Notes under the pieces: model-generated
Seen by the model: the letters and a program-made list of their open reading frames with translations, nothing else
The model's database searches: none
Told to the model about the DNA's origin: nothing
Program-made: the position numbers and the translations under genes
DNA from: Cryptomeria japonica
Lineage: Eukaryota > Streptophyta > Pinopsida > Cupressales > Cupressaceae
Length of the DNA stretch: 64,000 bases
NCBI RefSeq assembly: GCF_030272615.1
Contig: NC_081410.1
Coordinates: 119,722,640-119,786,639, forward strand
Direction: 5' to 3'
Shown: in pieces, positions 1 to 15,474 of the stretch
Numbering within the stretch: the first letter of the stretch is position 1
How the letters are laid out: each line of letters opens with the position of its first letter

Positions 1-261
1 AATCAATGGCTAGAGAAGCATAGTTGGAAATCTTTCTTTTATTGCAGTTGTTTGACAAACCTGATAGTTTTTGACATGCATAGGGGCATCAAGAAACAAA
101 GTAGGCCAATAGTATCCTGCCTAAAGAATCTGATGAGCAATTTCAGAACTTGATTCATGACCAATTCCAAAATTTTCATGAAAGTGTGAAAGGATTTGCA
201 CAACTTCCTATATGCCCACACAATGAAGGTATATATCTTCATGGTATATTTTGTATACAAC
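1..261. other. No recognisable feature
   Basis: AT-rich sequence without a convincing ORF or repeat boundary. It may be the flank into which the LTR-like sequence starting near position 262 inserted. Confidence 0.5.
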
Positions 262-1440
262 TGTAGTATCCTAAAATTGCACCCCTTGCAATTTTGACCG
301 CATTTGGGGCCCTCACCTTAGTGTTTTCATCTTCATGCTTGATCTGGACCTATTTATGCCTCCCTCATGCAATAAACATCACATTATCACAATTTACCTT
401 GTTGGGACCCCTTGTCCTTGCCGTATATTGGGGTAGGACTAGGGCATGGCGCCTTGGTCCTCACCGAGACCATGGTGCCATGCCATGGTCCTCCTCAATT
501 GGTCCCTAATTTGAACCCTTGGCCCTATCTTAAATTTGAGCTGGAAACTTTTCCCCATGTTGGCCTATGTTGGAAAATTAACATTATTGACGACGGGCAA
601 GTACATAAGGAGGTCTCCCCCTCTCATTTAATGACAAGGCAATAAGGTGGAGATGATCATAAGGCAAGGAGACTACATTCAAACATTCATCATTAAGCAT
701 TCTTCAAGGCTGCATATTCTTCATCTATCCATTGGAACAACATTACATCATTCTTTTGCAAGCATGCATGTGTGATTAGGGTTTTGTCATGTTCATGTCA
801 TTTCATACAACATATGTGATTACATTCAAGAAGCAAAGAATCATTATTGGTCATAGCAGATCTAAGGTATACCTTTCCATTGTTTACTTCAATATTTGTA
901 ATATTTCATTTAAGGTTGATTTCAAACCGGGGTTTCACCAAAGGCAAACCCCTATTCCCAACACATTTCCCTTTCCTTATGTGTGCCAGGAAGCAGGTGC
1001 ACACTTGTACCTTTGGAATTAAGGTTTATTTGTAGAGATGGAAAAATCCTTTCCAACGCGTGGAAAGTTCACAGGTTTGATAGGGGGGCGACTTGGTCTA
1101 GACACACAGTCCCTACAACTTTTGGCAGATTTCTTAGAGCAACTTCGAGTCATCTCAAACTTCTCAGATCCAGGTTCATGACGAAATCCTGAATCTTTAG
1201 CTCATTGTTTCCGCTTATTTTGTCTTCATTTTCAACACTTTGCTTATTCAACTTACAAAAGAGGGTCAAACACATTCCAAACACAATCAATCTACTTAGT
1301 ATTCAGTCCTTGTATCATTTAGGATTGGATCTAGTGGATTCATATCCTCTTTTGAATGTAAAGTCTTCCAAGTGAAAATTGTCTTAGTAATTTCTCCCTT
1401 TCATGTGGTGAATTTGCTAAGCTCAAATTTTCCACTTTAC
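262..1440 (+). repeat. Possible LTR or LTR fragment
   Basis: The segment opens with TGTAGTATCCTAAAATTGC, which resembles the plus-sense starts of the other Tat-type LTRs here (TGTAGACACCTAAAATTGT at 36172, TGTAGACGTC at 57546, TGTAGTCACA for element 1). It has the texture of an LTR, GC-richer near its start and then mixed sequence, with no coding potential. I see neither a clean CA end followed by a primer binding site nor a partner LTR, so the right edge is only where the texture changes. It could equally be another dispersed repeat. Confidence 0.35.
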
Positions 1441-4373
<2,933 letters not shown>

Positions 4374-4378
4374 CTTCT
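4374..4378. repeat. Target site duplication of element 1, left copy
   Basis: CTTCT directly precedes the left LTR and recurs directly after the right LTR at 19886-19890. A perfect 5-bp duplication is what gypsy integrases produce. Confidence 0.9.
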
Positions 4379-5748
4379 TGATGCTCTGCAAAAAGGATTA
4401 GAAAATCTGTTTGATGGCAACACACACAAGAGCACAAGAAACAAACGTTAGTGTTAGCAACAAAAGATTATCCTAAACAGGCATATCAAGAGAGATATTA
4501 AGCATGAAATAGAAAGCATACAAACATAGAATAGATAAACTATACTCCTCCAAATGCTAATCAAGATGCTCATAGTTGCTCCTCCCTTGTTCCTCTCCTC
4601 TCCAAGTCCCACATGAGTGTAGATCTCAGCTTTTAGCACTAGCCATGGATGCCATATGGAGATTCAAGATGGTTGAAAATGATAAATAAATGCTATGCAA
4701 GTGTAGATAGTGATGCTATGAAAAAGCTCTACACTAATACCAATATAACAACAATACTCTAATTCTTCCTCCTTTGCTTGAGGAGAAGGGTTCTATTTAT
4801 AGAAGAAATGGGGAAATGAAGGGTTAAGATTGAGAAATCTTAACAAGGGTTAGGATTGAAAGATATTCAATCCATGTGAGACTTTCAACCCAATCCCATG
4901 TTGACAAGTGTCACCATGAGGAGGCTTGTAAGGAGAGGTGAGGAGCATTAAATGCTTGAGGGGACACGATGGTTACCCTAGGGGGTTGTGTTAGGGTTAG
5001 GTTAATGGATATTCCTTTTATCCAAGGGATGAATGAATGTGCAAGGGTTAAATGGTTGCCTTAGTAAAAAAAAAAATGCTTTGAAGAGACCCATGAGTCA
5101 AAAGGATGGTTAAGTTAGAGGAAAGTCTCTAACCAAAGGTAAAACGTGAGTTAACCATAATGGTTATGTAAGAGCCTTTAATGGTTTGGAAGACTTTAGA
5201 GGTTAACCATTTGAAGACTTAAAGCCTTAAATGCCTTTCAAAGACTTTGAGGGCTTTGAGAAGTGACTTCAAGTTGCTTAGGAATGTGACAATTTTTAGG
5301 AGATGGATTAGGCTAATTAGGAGGAATTAGAAGAATCTAGAAGAGATTTAGGCATGCAAGTGGATTTTGTAGGAGAATGCAAGTGGGAGGAATTTTTGGA
5401 TTTTCAATTGAAATAAAATCATTCATTTCAAATAAATATTAATTTATTTAAATGAGAAAAAGGAAGATGAAACATTAAATGTTTGAAGACTTTAAGGGAA
5501 ACCTTTAAAGGCTTAAGAAGACTCTAGAAGGAAGCCATTAAGTTTTAAGACTTTAAGGGAAACCATTAAAGGTTTCAAGTGGGTGAGGATAAATAGGATT
5601 TTAAATAAATAACTTATTTAAAATAGTTGTGCAACTTGCATTTTTAAATTAATTAAATATTAATTTAATTAATTATTGATTGATGGTTAAATAATCAAAT
5701 AAATACTAAATATTCAATTTATTAAGTGGACAGATTTATGTGACTACA
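4379..5748 (-). repeat. Element 1, 3' LTR
   Basis: 1370 bp, plus-strand ends TGATGCTCTGC and TGTGACTACA, in direct repeat with 18149-19885. It lacks several tandem blocks, each containing AAATGCAAGTGGGTGGAGG, that are present in the other LTR around 19450-19620, which explains most of the 367-bp length difference. AT-rich palindromic stretches such as AAATTAATTAAATATTAAT lie near its right end. Confidence 0.93.
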
Positions 5749-5761
5749 TTTGCCCCTCTTT
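5749..5761 (-). other. Polypurine tract of element 1
   Basis: In the element sense the bases next to the 3' LTR read AAAGAGGGGCAAA, a purine run interrupted by one C, the usual primer for plus-strand DNA synthesis. Confidence 0.8.
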
Positions 5762-8164
5762 GAGACGGTGCAGTTTTATTGCGTCATTTCAAAGAAAGAA
5801 AAATAGGTGTAAAGAAATATGCCCCATAAATGTTAATTTAGTGGGTGGTATGCCCCCTCGAGAGATTGGCTGAAAATTTTTTAAAAATTGGGCGATCTCT
5901 CGAAAAAGAACGAGAAGTGGAGGGGAGGTAGAATAGAAGAAATTAGCAATAACGGTGAAAGAATGGAAGAAAATAGAGTGAATATGGAGAAATGGCAAGC
6001 CAGTGAGTACCCATAGGTTATGCAGGAGATACGGTGCAAATGTGGTGTTGTGCTTTTGACTGATACTGTACAATTGATCAAAATGGTTGGACAATCTGGT
6101 GCAATCGGTTTAATTGCCTCGATCGAGTCAAAGCATGACAGTTAATGTCAGTTGTTCGCTTGGACGAGATAAAGTCTGAGTAAATGAATCAAAGTGACCT
6201 GATGGTGACTTATACAATTGATGTAATTGCCCGATGAAGTCAAGGTATAGGAAGCAAAATACTCATTGAGACTTAGACAATTGATGTAATTGTCCGATGT
6301 GATTGTGTTTGATTGGTTGATCAATTGATAGTGTGTGCGTGCGATGGATGGTTGTGGTGAATCATGGCAGCCCCGTTCAGACTAGGTCATTATAATAAAT
6401 GCCTGATGTAGTCTAGGATTACCATAATCAATTACCTATTGAGACCTGAAGATACTTGATCAGAGTATCTGTTGATAGTCTAGGTGTGCGTGAGTCAAGG
6501 TACCTGTGCAGATAGAGTAACTTGCTTGGCTTATTGGATGACTTAGGATAGGAAACGCAATCCCTCCTATTAGAGATGGATGGTGATGAATGTGGCTTGA
6601 TTGATTTGATGGGACACAATGAAGGTATTATGATGATGTTGATTATTGAGATGGGGAGGGTGAGGGGGGGATGCAGTGTTAGATAGAAGATATGGAGGAC
6701 CTATGGCTCATTCCTATGGAAGAAGAGGAAAAAAGAGTATGCATTGTCATTACTATGTATGCATGATATGCAACTATTATGAATGTATGGATGGGTGGAA
6801 TGCAACTGAATGCAATATATACAGATGAGATGAAATGACGATCCATAGTGCTCTATTTTTATCATTGAGCTTTAAAATGTTGGTAGAGAATACAAGCATC
6901 TTGACATAATGATTCAAGATGACCTAAGTATTCCTTTCATGAATTTTGATATAGCAAGTTAATACAAACAACTTGATATAATGGGTCAAGTTGACAAGAG
7001 TATTGCTTGCGGAACAGACAAGGATCATCTCCTTTCATGAATGACTTGGATCATCCTCCTTAATCTTAGGCTGATCATATCCTGAGACAAGTTCATACCG
7101 TAATAAGAGATAAAACCTTTATCCAGTTTGGATGAGGTAGGAGGAACCAAAGAAAGAGCATTGTACCTGAAAGCCAACAACATATATAAAGAATAAAGAA
7201 TATGGATCCTCGATAATGGTTCATGCTCATATGGTCGAGGTATACGCTATAGTCAGCAAGCCGTAGTGATCTATGACTGTATTTTGCATAAGATCATGTA
7301 ACTTAGTGAACTTCCCACATAGACACCATTAGTACATGCCCCAAAATTTTATCGAAATAATTCGCAGAATACATACAAACAATGTCGTAAGAACCTTGAT
7401 ATGAATAACCCACAAATCAACCAAGTATTTGATAGCTTAAACGTAATTTTCTTGTCAAAGAAAATGTTATTTTGTTGTTGTTTTGGTAAGGAAGGATGCA
7501 TTCTTGTTGAAGACAGTTTGAGTGTTGATGTTGATTGTTTGGTTGATTGATAAGTGGTCATTGTTTTGAGTATTTCACAACGTTTGCATGGTATTTGCTC
7601 GGATGAGTATGTACAATGTGCTCCGATGTTTTTGTTTGATTTTCTGATGTTTTCTGTTGTTTTTGGATTTTGTGATTTTGAATGTTTTTGGTATTTTGAT
7701 GATTGTTTTGAATGTTTATTTTTTATTTTTGTGAGATAGTTTTGAATGACAAACCAAACGAATCACAAGTAATGTAGAATCCACTTCCATCAAAAGAGGG
7801 TAAGGGCATTGCCCCTAGTTTAGACATGACTATGAAAAAGCAGGATGCAAGAGGCATGAAGTACTTTCTTTTTAGTGCAGATCAATAACAAGCCATGATT
7901 CAGACAGATGGATGTGTGTATGTAATGAATGTGATCGCAACAAGCCTGAAAGATAATGGAGCCATAGCCATTACGAGTGGCGCCTGTTTGCCAGGTTTTC
8001 ACCATCACACTTATCCAAGGTGCCACCAGAGTGGTTGTTCACCGTTTGGATGCATGATTTTTCTTTACTTTTTTGATGTTTTTGTATTTTTTTCAAGACA
8101 TTTATCTGAATGTTTTTGGATTGATTTTCTGGTATGTATGAGAGCCTGATACTTTGTACAGCTT
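5762..8164 (-). other. Element 1, 3' noncoding region
   Basis: About 2.4 kb between the pol stop and the polypurine tract without a supported ORF. Short motifs recur (for example ACAATTGATGTAATTG near 6215 and 6280). Only the pol-proximal part (about 7870-8164) is clearly similar to element 2 (about 40320-40659); it holds a stem-loop cluster listed separately. Confidence 0.6.
7975..8050 (-). promoter_or_regulatory. Conserved stem-loop cluster downstream of pol (element 1 copy)
   Basis: In the element sense two short hairpins each follow a GGTGAAAAC-like box: CCAC-TCTG-GTGG after GGTGAACAA, and CCTG-GCAAA-CAGG after GGTGAAAAC. The same arrangement occurs in element 2 at 40441-40600 with three hairpins. 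Conservation of box and stems while the loop changes (TCTG here, TTCG there) points to an RNA structure. Its function is unknown; 3' processing, packaging or nuclear export are possibilities. Confidence 0.55.
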
Positions 8165-9558
8165 TTACGTATAAAACCGTTTGAGGTGCATGTTGTTGAT
8201 CAGATCTACTAGCGGTTCTCCTTCTGAAGTAGCCAATTGATATGCCCCAGACCCAAATACAGCAGTGATAACATATGGACCCAGCCAATTTGATTCAAAC
8301 TTTCCCTGATGTTCTCTGTTTGGTTGGTTACGAGGATTCTCTCGAAGAACAAGATCACTTACCTCAAATGTACGAGGTCAAACTCGGTGATTGTAGCTTC
8401 TATTCATGCGCTGTTGATAGGCTTTGAGATGATTGTATGTAGCTTGTCGCTTCTCATCAAGTAGTTTTAAGTCCTGAAGACGTGATACTCTGTATGCTTC
8501 ATTATTTATCAGATTATGCAAGGAAACCTGTAGTGATGGTATCTCAACCTCAATAGGTAAGATAACTTCGGCACCATAGACCAATGAGTAGGGAGTTGCG
8601 CCTATAGGGGTTCGAATGCTAGTTCGATATGCCCATAGTGCTGGATTCAATTGAACATGCCAATCATGGCCGGCATCATTGACTGTCTCCTTGAGGATTC
8701 TCAATATGTTTTTATTCAATGCTTCAGCCTGACCATTGCCTTGTGGGCAATAGGGGGTGGAAAAGCGGTGTTGGATATGAAACTTTTCACAAAGCTCACG
8801 AACATCTTGATTTTTGAAAGGAAGCCCGTTATCTGTGATAATGGACATGGGGACACCATACCGGCAGATGATGTAATTAAGGATGAATGAGGCGATCTGC
8901 TTGCCGGTGACTTGGGTAAGTGGAACAACTTCGATCCACTTTGTGAAGTATCGGTGGCAGTAATAATGAATGTGTGGTCGTTGGATGAAGATGGATGAAT
9001 TTTACCCATAAGGTCAAGGCACCATTGACAAAAAGGCCATGGTGTTGTAATTGGTTATAGTTCCTGTGTTGGTGCATGTATCAGGTCTCCACGGACTTGG
9101 CATTTCTTGCACTTTCTGACAAAGTAGTAGGAGTCTTTTTCCATATATGGCCAATAGTATCCATTGCACAGGAGTTTCTTGGCTAGTGACGGACCACTTG
9201 AGTGAGTCCCACAAATTCCTTCATGTACCTCTTCCAAGGCCTTTGTTATCTCATCTTGTTCCAGACATCGAAGGAGAGTACCATCAAGACTGCATCGGTA
9301 TAGGGTTTCAACAATAATGGTATATCGAGCGGTTTGGCGAATGAAAGTTTTACGTTGGTTATTTGATTGGTTGGGAGGAAGGGTGTGATCATGGAGATAG
9401 GTGTAAAACTCACCATACCATGGGGATTCAGAATCGACAAGGTGACATAACCTCTTGAATTTGGGGATATCATAAGTTGGAATCCAAAGCTGTTCTACCA
9501 AGAACTCATAGTGTGTTGAATTCTGTGGAAGATCTAGAAGAGATGCGACAGTAGCCAT
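8165..9558 (-). pseudogene. pol: Element 1 integrase (broken)
   Basis: C-terminal part of pol. It begins after the second RNase H and contains the HHCC zinc-binding region (HEGICGTH, then CKKCQ near 9095-9200), the DDE core (SIITDNG near 8840; the stretch GNGQAEALNK near 8735 holds the third acidic residue) and a chromodomain-less C-terminal part ending HLKRFYT at a TAA, 8165-8167. Breaks: TAA at 9055-9057, where element 2 has a Gln codon; one frameshift near 8960 between the zinc region and the core; TGA at 8378-8380. The enzyme would insert element cDNA into nuclear DNA. It is clearly a member of the plant gypsy integrase family and clearly not functional as it stands. Confidence 0.92.
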
Positions 9559-9591
9559 AGCGTCAGCAACTCGATTATGATCTCTGGGTAT

Positions 9592-10002
9592 CTACTCAAA
9601 GGTAATTGTAGTAAATGATGCCTTTAGACTGTCCACCATTTGCTTGTATGGCATGAGTTTATCATCCTTGGTCTGATATTCATCTGTTGCTTGTCGAATG
9701 ACGAGTTGGGAGTCGCCATATACTTGTAGTTCTTGTAACTTCCATTGTATGGCTAGCCCGAGTCCTGTGATCAAGGCCTCATATTCAACTATGTTGTTTG
9801 TGCATGGAAATGCGAGCTTGTAGGACTTCGGGATGCTGTCACCTTGAGGTGTGATAAATAGAATGCCTACCCCCGAGCCATGCCTAGTGTATGAACCATC
9901 AAAGTATAGTTTCCATGGTTGTTCTTCTGTGATCATGAATATATCTTCATCTGAAAAATTGGAAATGAGAGGATGATCACCTATGAGTGGTGCATCGACC
10001 AA
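9592..10002 (-). pseudogene. Element 1 archaeal-type RNase H (second RNase H)
   Basis: The segment from WKLYFDGSYTRHG through NNIVEYEALITGL to YGDSQLVIRQ is an RNase H fold separate from the one attached to RT. This extra archaeal-type RNase H is a hallmark of the Tat lineage of plant gypsy elements and is thought to assist removal of the RNA strand during reverse transcription. D of FDGS, E of EYEA and D of GDSQ are visible as catalytic candidates. The reading frame is shared with the segments on both sides but is closed by TAG stops at 10003-10005 and 9592-9594; element 2 has Gln at both places. Confidence 0.92.
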
Positions 10003-13000
10003 CTAATCTGCAATGACTTGTCCTTTGATAGCTTTACGGTCCACATACTCGATGTCAAATTCACTTAGAATCATCACCCATTTGGCCAAGCAGCCTGTCA
10101 ATGATACTTTACTGAGTAAGTATTTGAGTGGATCAATATTTGCAATGAGTTGTACCTTGTGTGTTAACAGATAGTTCCTCAGTTTAGTGGCTGCCAAGAT
10201 TACTGCTAGGCAAGCTCTCTCAATAGGGGTGTAATTGAGTTCATAGCCAACCAGTGTGCCAGAGATGTGGTAAACAACACACTCTTTTCCTTCTGCATTA
10301 TGTTGTGCCAGTAATACACCCAATGCAGTACTTGTTGCCGATATATAGAGTAATAGAGGTCTACTCGGATCTGGTGGGATCAGCAATGGTGTATTCGTGA
10401 GATAGTCTTTAAGCATCTGGAATGCTTGCTGGCATCTGGCATCCCACTGAAAGCGTATGTTCTTGTGTAACAAGTGTGTAAAAGGATGACACTTATCCAC
10501 CAGTTCTGCAATGAATCTTTGTATGGATTGGAGCCGCCCTTGTAATGTCCTTAGCTGACTGATGTTTTTTGGTGGTGGCATGTCCATGATTGCCTTGACT
10601 TTTGCTGGGTCGACCTCAATACCTTTGCTTGAGACAATGTATCCGAGAAGCTTCCCTGAGGTTACTCCAAAGACACATTTCTTTGGGTTGAGTCTAACAT
10701 GATATTTTTCCAGCCTATCAAAGATTCTCTCTAATATGTCCAAATGACCTTCTCTTGTGAGTGATTTTGCTAGCAAGTCATCAACATAATCTTCCATTAT
10801 GGTGTGCATCATGTCATGGAAGATAGTGGTCATTGCTTGTTGATAGGTCGCTCCTGCATTCTTTAGACCAAAAGGCATTACATTCCAGCAGTATGTTCCC
10901 CATGGACATGTGAAGGCCATCTTATGTTGATCCTCTGGTGCGATCTTTATCGGATTATACCCTGAAAAGCCATCCATGAGTGAAAGCATGGCATGTCTTA
11001 TTGTTAGGTCCACTATGATATCAATATTTGGTAGGGGAAAGTCATCCTTAGGACATGCCTTGTTCAGATCTCTGAAGTCAATACAAATGTGGATGCTCCC
11101 TTTTGGTTTGCCGATAGGCACAATGTTGGATATCCAATCCGCATAATCAATGGGTCTAATGAAGCCAACATCCAAAAGTTTCTTGAGTTCAACTTTGACT
11201 AATACTGCTATCTGAGGATGCATCTTACAAAGTTTTTGCTTGACAGGTTTGGCTCCTTCTGCTACTGTGAGGTGATGCATGACTAAATCTGGATCAAGAC
11301 CAGGCATGTCTGCATATGACCATGCAAAGTTGATCTGGCATTTTTGGAAGAATTCGACAAACTTGGGTTGTTCCTCTGGAGTCAAAAGAGATGCCAGATG
11401 TATGAGGTGAGGAGTTTCAGGAGTTCCTATGTTGTATTCTTGTGTTTCCTCGATCAAAATCGTTGATCTTTCCTGTTGTGTACTAGAGGGAAGGATGTCA
11501 AACCTTTCATCCTCGGGTGCCTCAAAGAGGTTTTCACCGTTAGATACGCTCTTTCTTTTTACTTTTGTAGGATCAAACAGTGCCACAGTGTGGTTTTCAC
11601 TAGAAGATCCATGTTTTATTGTTATATTTTTGTAGCTAAAAGGTTTGGCATCCGCCCCAAAGTATGCTATGCTATTAAGTTCTATGGCAAATCCAGCTTT
11701 ATGATCCCCGCTTGGTATGTTATCCCACAATTCCAAGAAGTCAATGATTGTCTCATCATTTTGGAAAAGGTCAAGACATGGGGGATTAGGTTGGTTCCAT
11801 TCGATGAGTTTAGGATGGATAATGGACTTTACTTCATCGATTAGGTTAAGTTCATTAGATGTGTCAGTGAGGGTTAAGACGTTGTGGTGAAGGTCATTGA
11901 TGGTACTCTCCCTGTCGGAATTAGGCGTAGGATGTGACGTGGGGTATGTGGAAGAAATTTCCAATTCAGGAACCCAAGAGGTATTTATCTGTGCTTCTCC
12001 ATAAACAGGGATGTCTTTGCGGGGTGGAGGTAGTGATGTGTCCTCCTCATCTGAAGTGTTAAGCTGTACTGAATCAAATTCCCACTCATGTGAGTCAGTT
12101 TCTGAGTCACTTTCCAGTAACTGATTACTGTACCATGCCAGGATATCTTTTGAGTTAAATACTGCAGGTGTAATCGGTTGATGTATCTTTGTGGATGAAA
12201 TGATTAGTGTTGTAGGAAGAATTATAGGGATCAACAAATCTGATACAGGAAGTGTTGGTAGTGTTGAATCCGCCGCTTCTGTTGGAACTGTTGGTGTTGT
12301 AGATACTGCTGGGAATTCAGATAGAGTTGTTGCTGCTAAGGGGACTATTGATGTTATCAATGCTGCTGACGGTGTTGCTAGGTCAATTGATGAGACGACT
12401 GGCATTGCAGATGGTTTTGCTGGGATTTTTAGCTTTAATGGGGCAGTTGTTATGTTTTGGGCTACTGCTTTTATAATCAATGGTGACCTCTTTGTAGTAG
12501 GTTGATATAAGGGTTTGCGGGGTTTCCCTTTGAATATGAGCTTAGGAAATATCTCCTTTTGAAAGCGTAAGCCTGTGTTATCTTTAGGCTTCATTTCTAT
12601 CTGCAGTGGCTCATGTCGTCCTTGCTTACAATACCCTAAAGCACTTTGACCATCATATCCCATTCTTTGCATAATGAGAAGACCTTTGCCATATTGATCT
12701 ATGGGAAGTTTAACTTGCGGAATGTCGGTGGTGATAGGATCCTTATAGAACCATTCTGCTATGTCTTCATCGTTGGTTTCCTCTTCTTGACTCTTTCCAA
12801 GGATGAAAGGCCTTAATGTACAAGCTGGTGTGACCAATGATGTCTGAAGCACCCGTTGAGGTTTGCCATGTGTTTTAGGAGAAGTGGGCATTTGTCCAAC
12901 ACAAAAGAGTTGGCTTAGATTGTATTCCCTAGGACCTTCCTCTGCAATTTTCATTTTGAGCTTCTCTTGCTTGGGTATAAGAGTGTTTGAACCAGAAAGA

Positions 13001-14877
13001 GAGGCTGGACTTATGTATGACGTGGAGGAGATGGCTTCTCTATTGTTGGGAACAGTTATCTCTGGCTGATGATTTATGTTATGACAACATGCAAAGGGGT
13101 TTGCATCGCCCAGGATTGTGATTTCTGCACCATTATGTGGGAATTTGATACACTGATGGTAAGTGGATGGAATGGCTTGCATGGCGTGTATCCAAGGTCT
13201 TCCCAACAACAAATTGTATGGCAGAGGAAGGTCCAGAACCTGACATATGATGTGCTTCACCACAAGGCCCACTCGGATTGGTAGTACAACAACTCCTTTG
13301 GATGAACGCTCTGCATCATCATAAGCTTTGATTGTGATCTTCTTGCAGTGATCCACTGATTCAATTGCATATCCCAATGCAGTGACTAATTGGAGTGTAC
13401 AAATATTCAGGCCTGCTCCATTATCGATCAAGACTCGCTTGATCCTATGCTGATTGATAAATCCTTCAATGTGTAGTGAGGCGTTATGAGATTGCTGGAA
13501 GGATGAGTTGTCACTTTCAAAGAAAGTGAGACAAGGTGATGATCTTAGACTTCCAACCATGGCTTGGAACTGATATGTATTCAAGTTAGCAGGGACTGAC
13601 GCCTCTTGGAGAGCTTGATCCAAGATTGTTTTATGAGATGGAGACAGGCGCAATAGGTCTAAGATAGATATCAGTGCAGGCATTTTATCTAACTGGCCCA
13701 CAAGGTTATACTGTTTTGGGATAGATGGGGTGCCTTGTGGAGCTTCTTTTATGGTAATCTTGTTGCAACGTGTAATAACATTGCAAGTGGAGCTAGGATT
13801 TTTTATGGTAATAGTTGCAATTTGTTTGTTGGCATCATATAGGTGATTCACAGTGTAATTATACGCTGTTTGCGTATAATCAGTGGTGTCTATGTTTCTC
13901 CCTAAAGTGGAAGGACCCCTTTGATCTTGTGATGGAAGTGGATTTTTTAACATCAGATGATCATTGTTTGTTGTCTTTGGGTTGTGTCCTTCGATTTCAA
14001 TTTCCCCTCGGTCAATAAGATCCTGAATAAGATCTTTCAATTTGTGACAATTGCTTGTCTTATGTCCTTTTCCTTGATGAAAATCACAGTGTTCAGTATC
14101 TATCCACCATGCAGGTTTGACTTGAGGTTCATAATTTGATGTTCTGGGTAAGGTGACCAGATTTTGAGAAACCAACTGACGTAACACAATTTCGATGGGT
14201 TCCCCTAAGGGAGTGTATGTTCCTTTTGGTTTTTGTTGACGCGGTCTAGGTTCATCTTGAGATGTGATGCATCCTTGATTTGGAGGAGCAACTGTGTTAG
14301 TCTTGGGTGGAGGATTTTGTCCTGCAAATCTAACCACAGGTTGGGCACTTTTGATAGTTCTTGCATCCACAACCCCGTCGTTGATGATATTTTTGTTTTT
14401 GTTCCAGAAGTTTGGTTTGTCACTATTGAAGTGTGGACGAGGAGCATCCTTTGGCTCATTGTAGATTTTGATTAGCCCTTTTTTGATGAGAACCCATTCA
14501 CACTTTAAACCTTTTGTGATCATGTCATTGAAAGAATCTGTGTCTTTGAGATCTAGGTGAAATTCCATTTCGTTGTTTAAGTTGGAAATAAAAATTTCCA
14601 CTAATTTCCGTTTTGGTAATTGAAGTGAACGTCTACTAGACATTTGACGCCATTGTTGCAGAAAGACCGAAAATAGCTCACCTGATTTTTGTTTAGTGTT
14701 ACATAGATCCCCCATTGTGATATCTTGTTCAATATTGTGTGAGTAATTTGATAGGAATTTCTGGATTAGTTCTTCAAAGGTCCTAATGCCACTTGGTAAT
14801 CGGGAAAACCATGATGTGGTTGTTCCTCCCAAACTCTGGGGAGAGAGTCGCATTAGGTATGTATCCTCGTATGCCAC
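10003..14877 (-). pseudogene. gag-pol: Element 1 gag C-terminus, protease, RT and RNase H
   Basis: A 1624-codon open stretch of the gag-pol polyprotein. Approximate residues: 1-130 remainder of the retrotransposon gag core; 262-275 a zinc-knuckle-like CDFHQGKGHKTSNC; 480-492 aspartic protease active site with DNGA in place of D-S/T-G; 725-750 a G-patch-like motif (YGKGLLIMQRMGYDG); 850-900 a Thr/Ala/Pro-rich linker; 1229-1400 reverse transcriptase with YVDDL at 1364-1368 (10774-10788); 1470-1624 RNase H ending LAKWVMILSEFDIEYVDRK. Gag and pol share one frame with no visible gag stop, so a single polyprotein is likely. It is preceded by two in-frame stops in gag and followed by TAG at 10003, so it is not translated whole. 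Confidence 0.95.
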
Positions 14878-15474
14878 TTCTAGGCATGCTGAATGGAACT
14901 CTCTAACATGATCACGAGGATCTCCTTTTCCTCGATACTTTTCGAACTTGGGTGTTTCAAACCCTCATAGAAAAGGTGACATATAAATATTCCTATCAAA
15001 GGGATAGGGACAAATGTCATTAGGTGAAAACTGATTTTTTTTCACGCCATTGTGAAGTTGTTGGGCGAGATCTTCAACTTGTCGCCTTAACATCTCTATT
15101 TCATTTGGAGGAGGAGGAGGTGGTGGATTACCTCGATGAAAGTTATGTCTGATGGGATCTCTACCTCTTTCTTCCTCATTGCGACTTTGTCGTTATGATG
15201 CTTGTCTTAGTTGTGCAAGATCAAAGTCAGAGGGGAGTTTGGCTCCTTCTTGAGCAAGTCTTAAAAAGTGAGCATCCGCATTGCTCCTGAGTATTTCGTC
15301 AAAAAGTTTGTTAAAGAGAGGGTTGTGTTGTGCCCTTTCTATTGTTGCCAGGGTAGGAGTACTTGGGTTTTCATCATTTGCATTTACTCCGAGGGCTTCT
15401 TGGAATTCATTGATATTTTCCTCTTCTTCTTCCTCAATTTCTTGTTGTCTAGTTCTAGATCTGGTTTGAGCCAT
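14878..15474 (-). pseudogene. gag: Element 1 gag N-terminus
   Basis: The likely start is the Met of MAQTRSRTRQQE at 15474, because the preceding codons look like leader and element 2 gag starts with a similar basic stretch (MVETRLQKSRR). An acidic run (EIEEEEEENINE), a proline run (PPPPPP) and the conserved motifs NDICPYPFD and KFEKYRGKGDP follow; the last leads into the gag core. Stops in the same frame are TAA at 15193-15195 and TGA at 14965-14967. Both fit loss of a CAA and a CGA codon by C to T change. The protein would form the cytoplasmic virus-like particle. Confidence 0.88.

Noticed and set aside
7554-8149. Plus-strand ORFs with Phe-rich, membrane-like sequence
   Set aside because: They are antisense to the 3' noncoding region of element 1; the Phe and Cys content comes from T-rich DNA.
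12191-12505. 104-codon plus-strand ORF rich in Gly, Val and Ala
   Set aside because: It is the antisense shadow of the Thr/Ala/Pro-rich linker of element 1 gag-pol.
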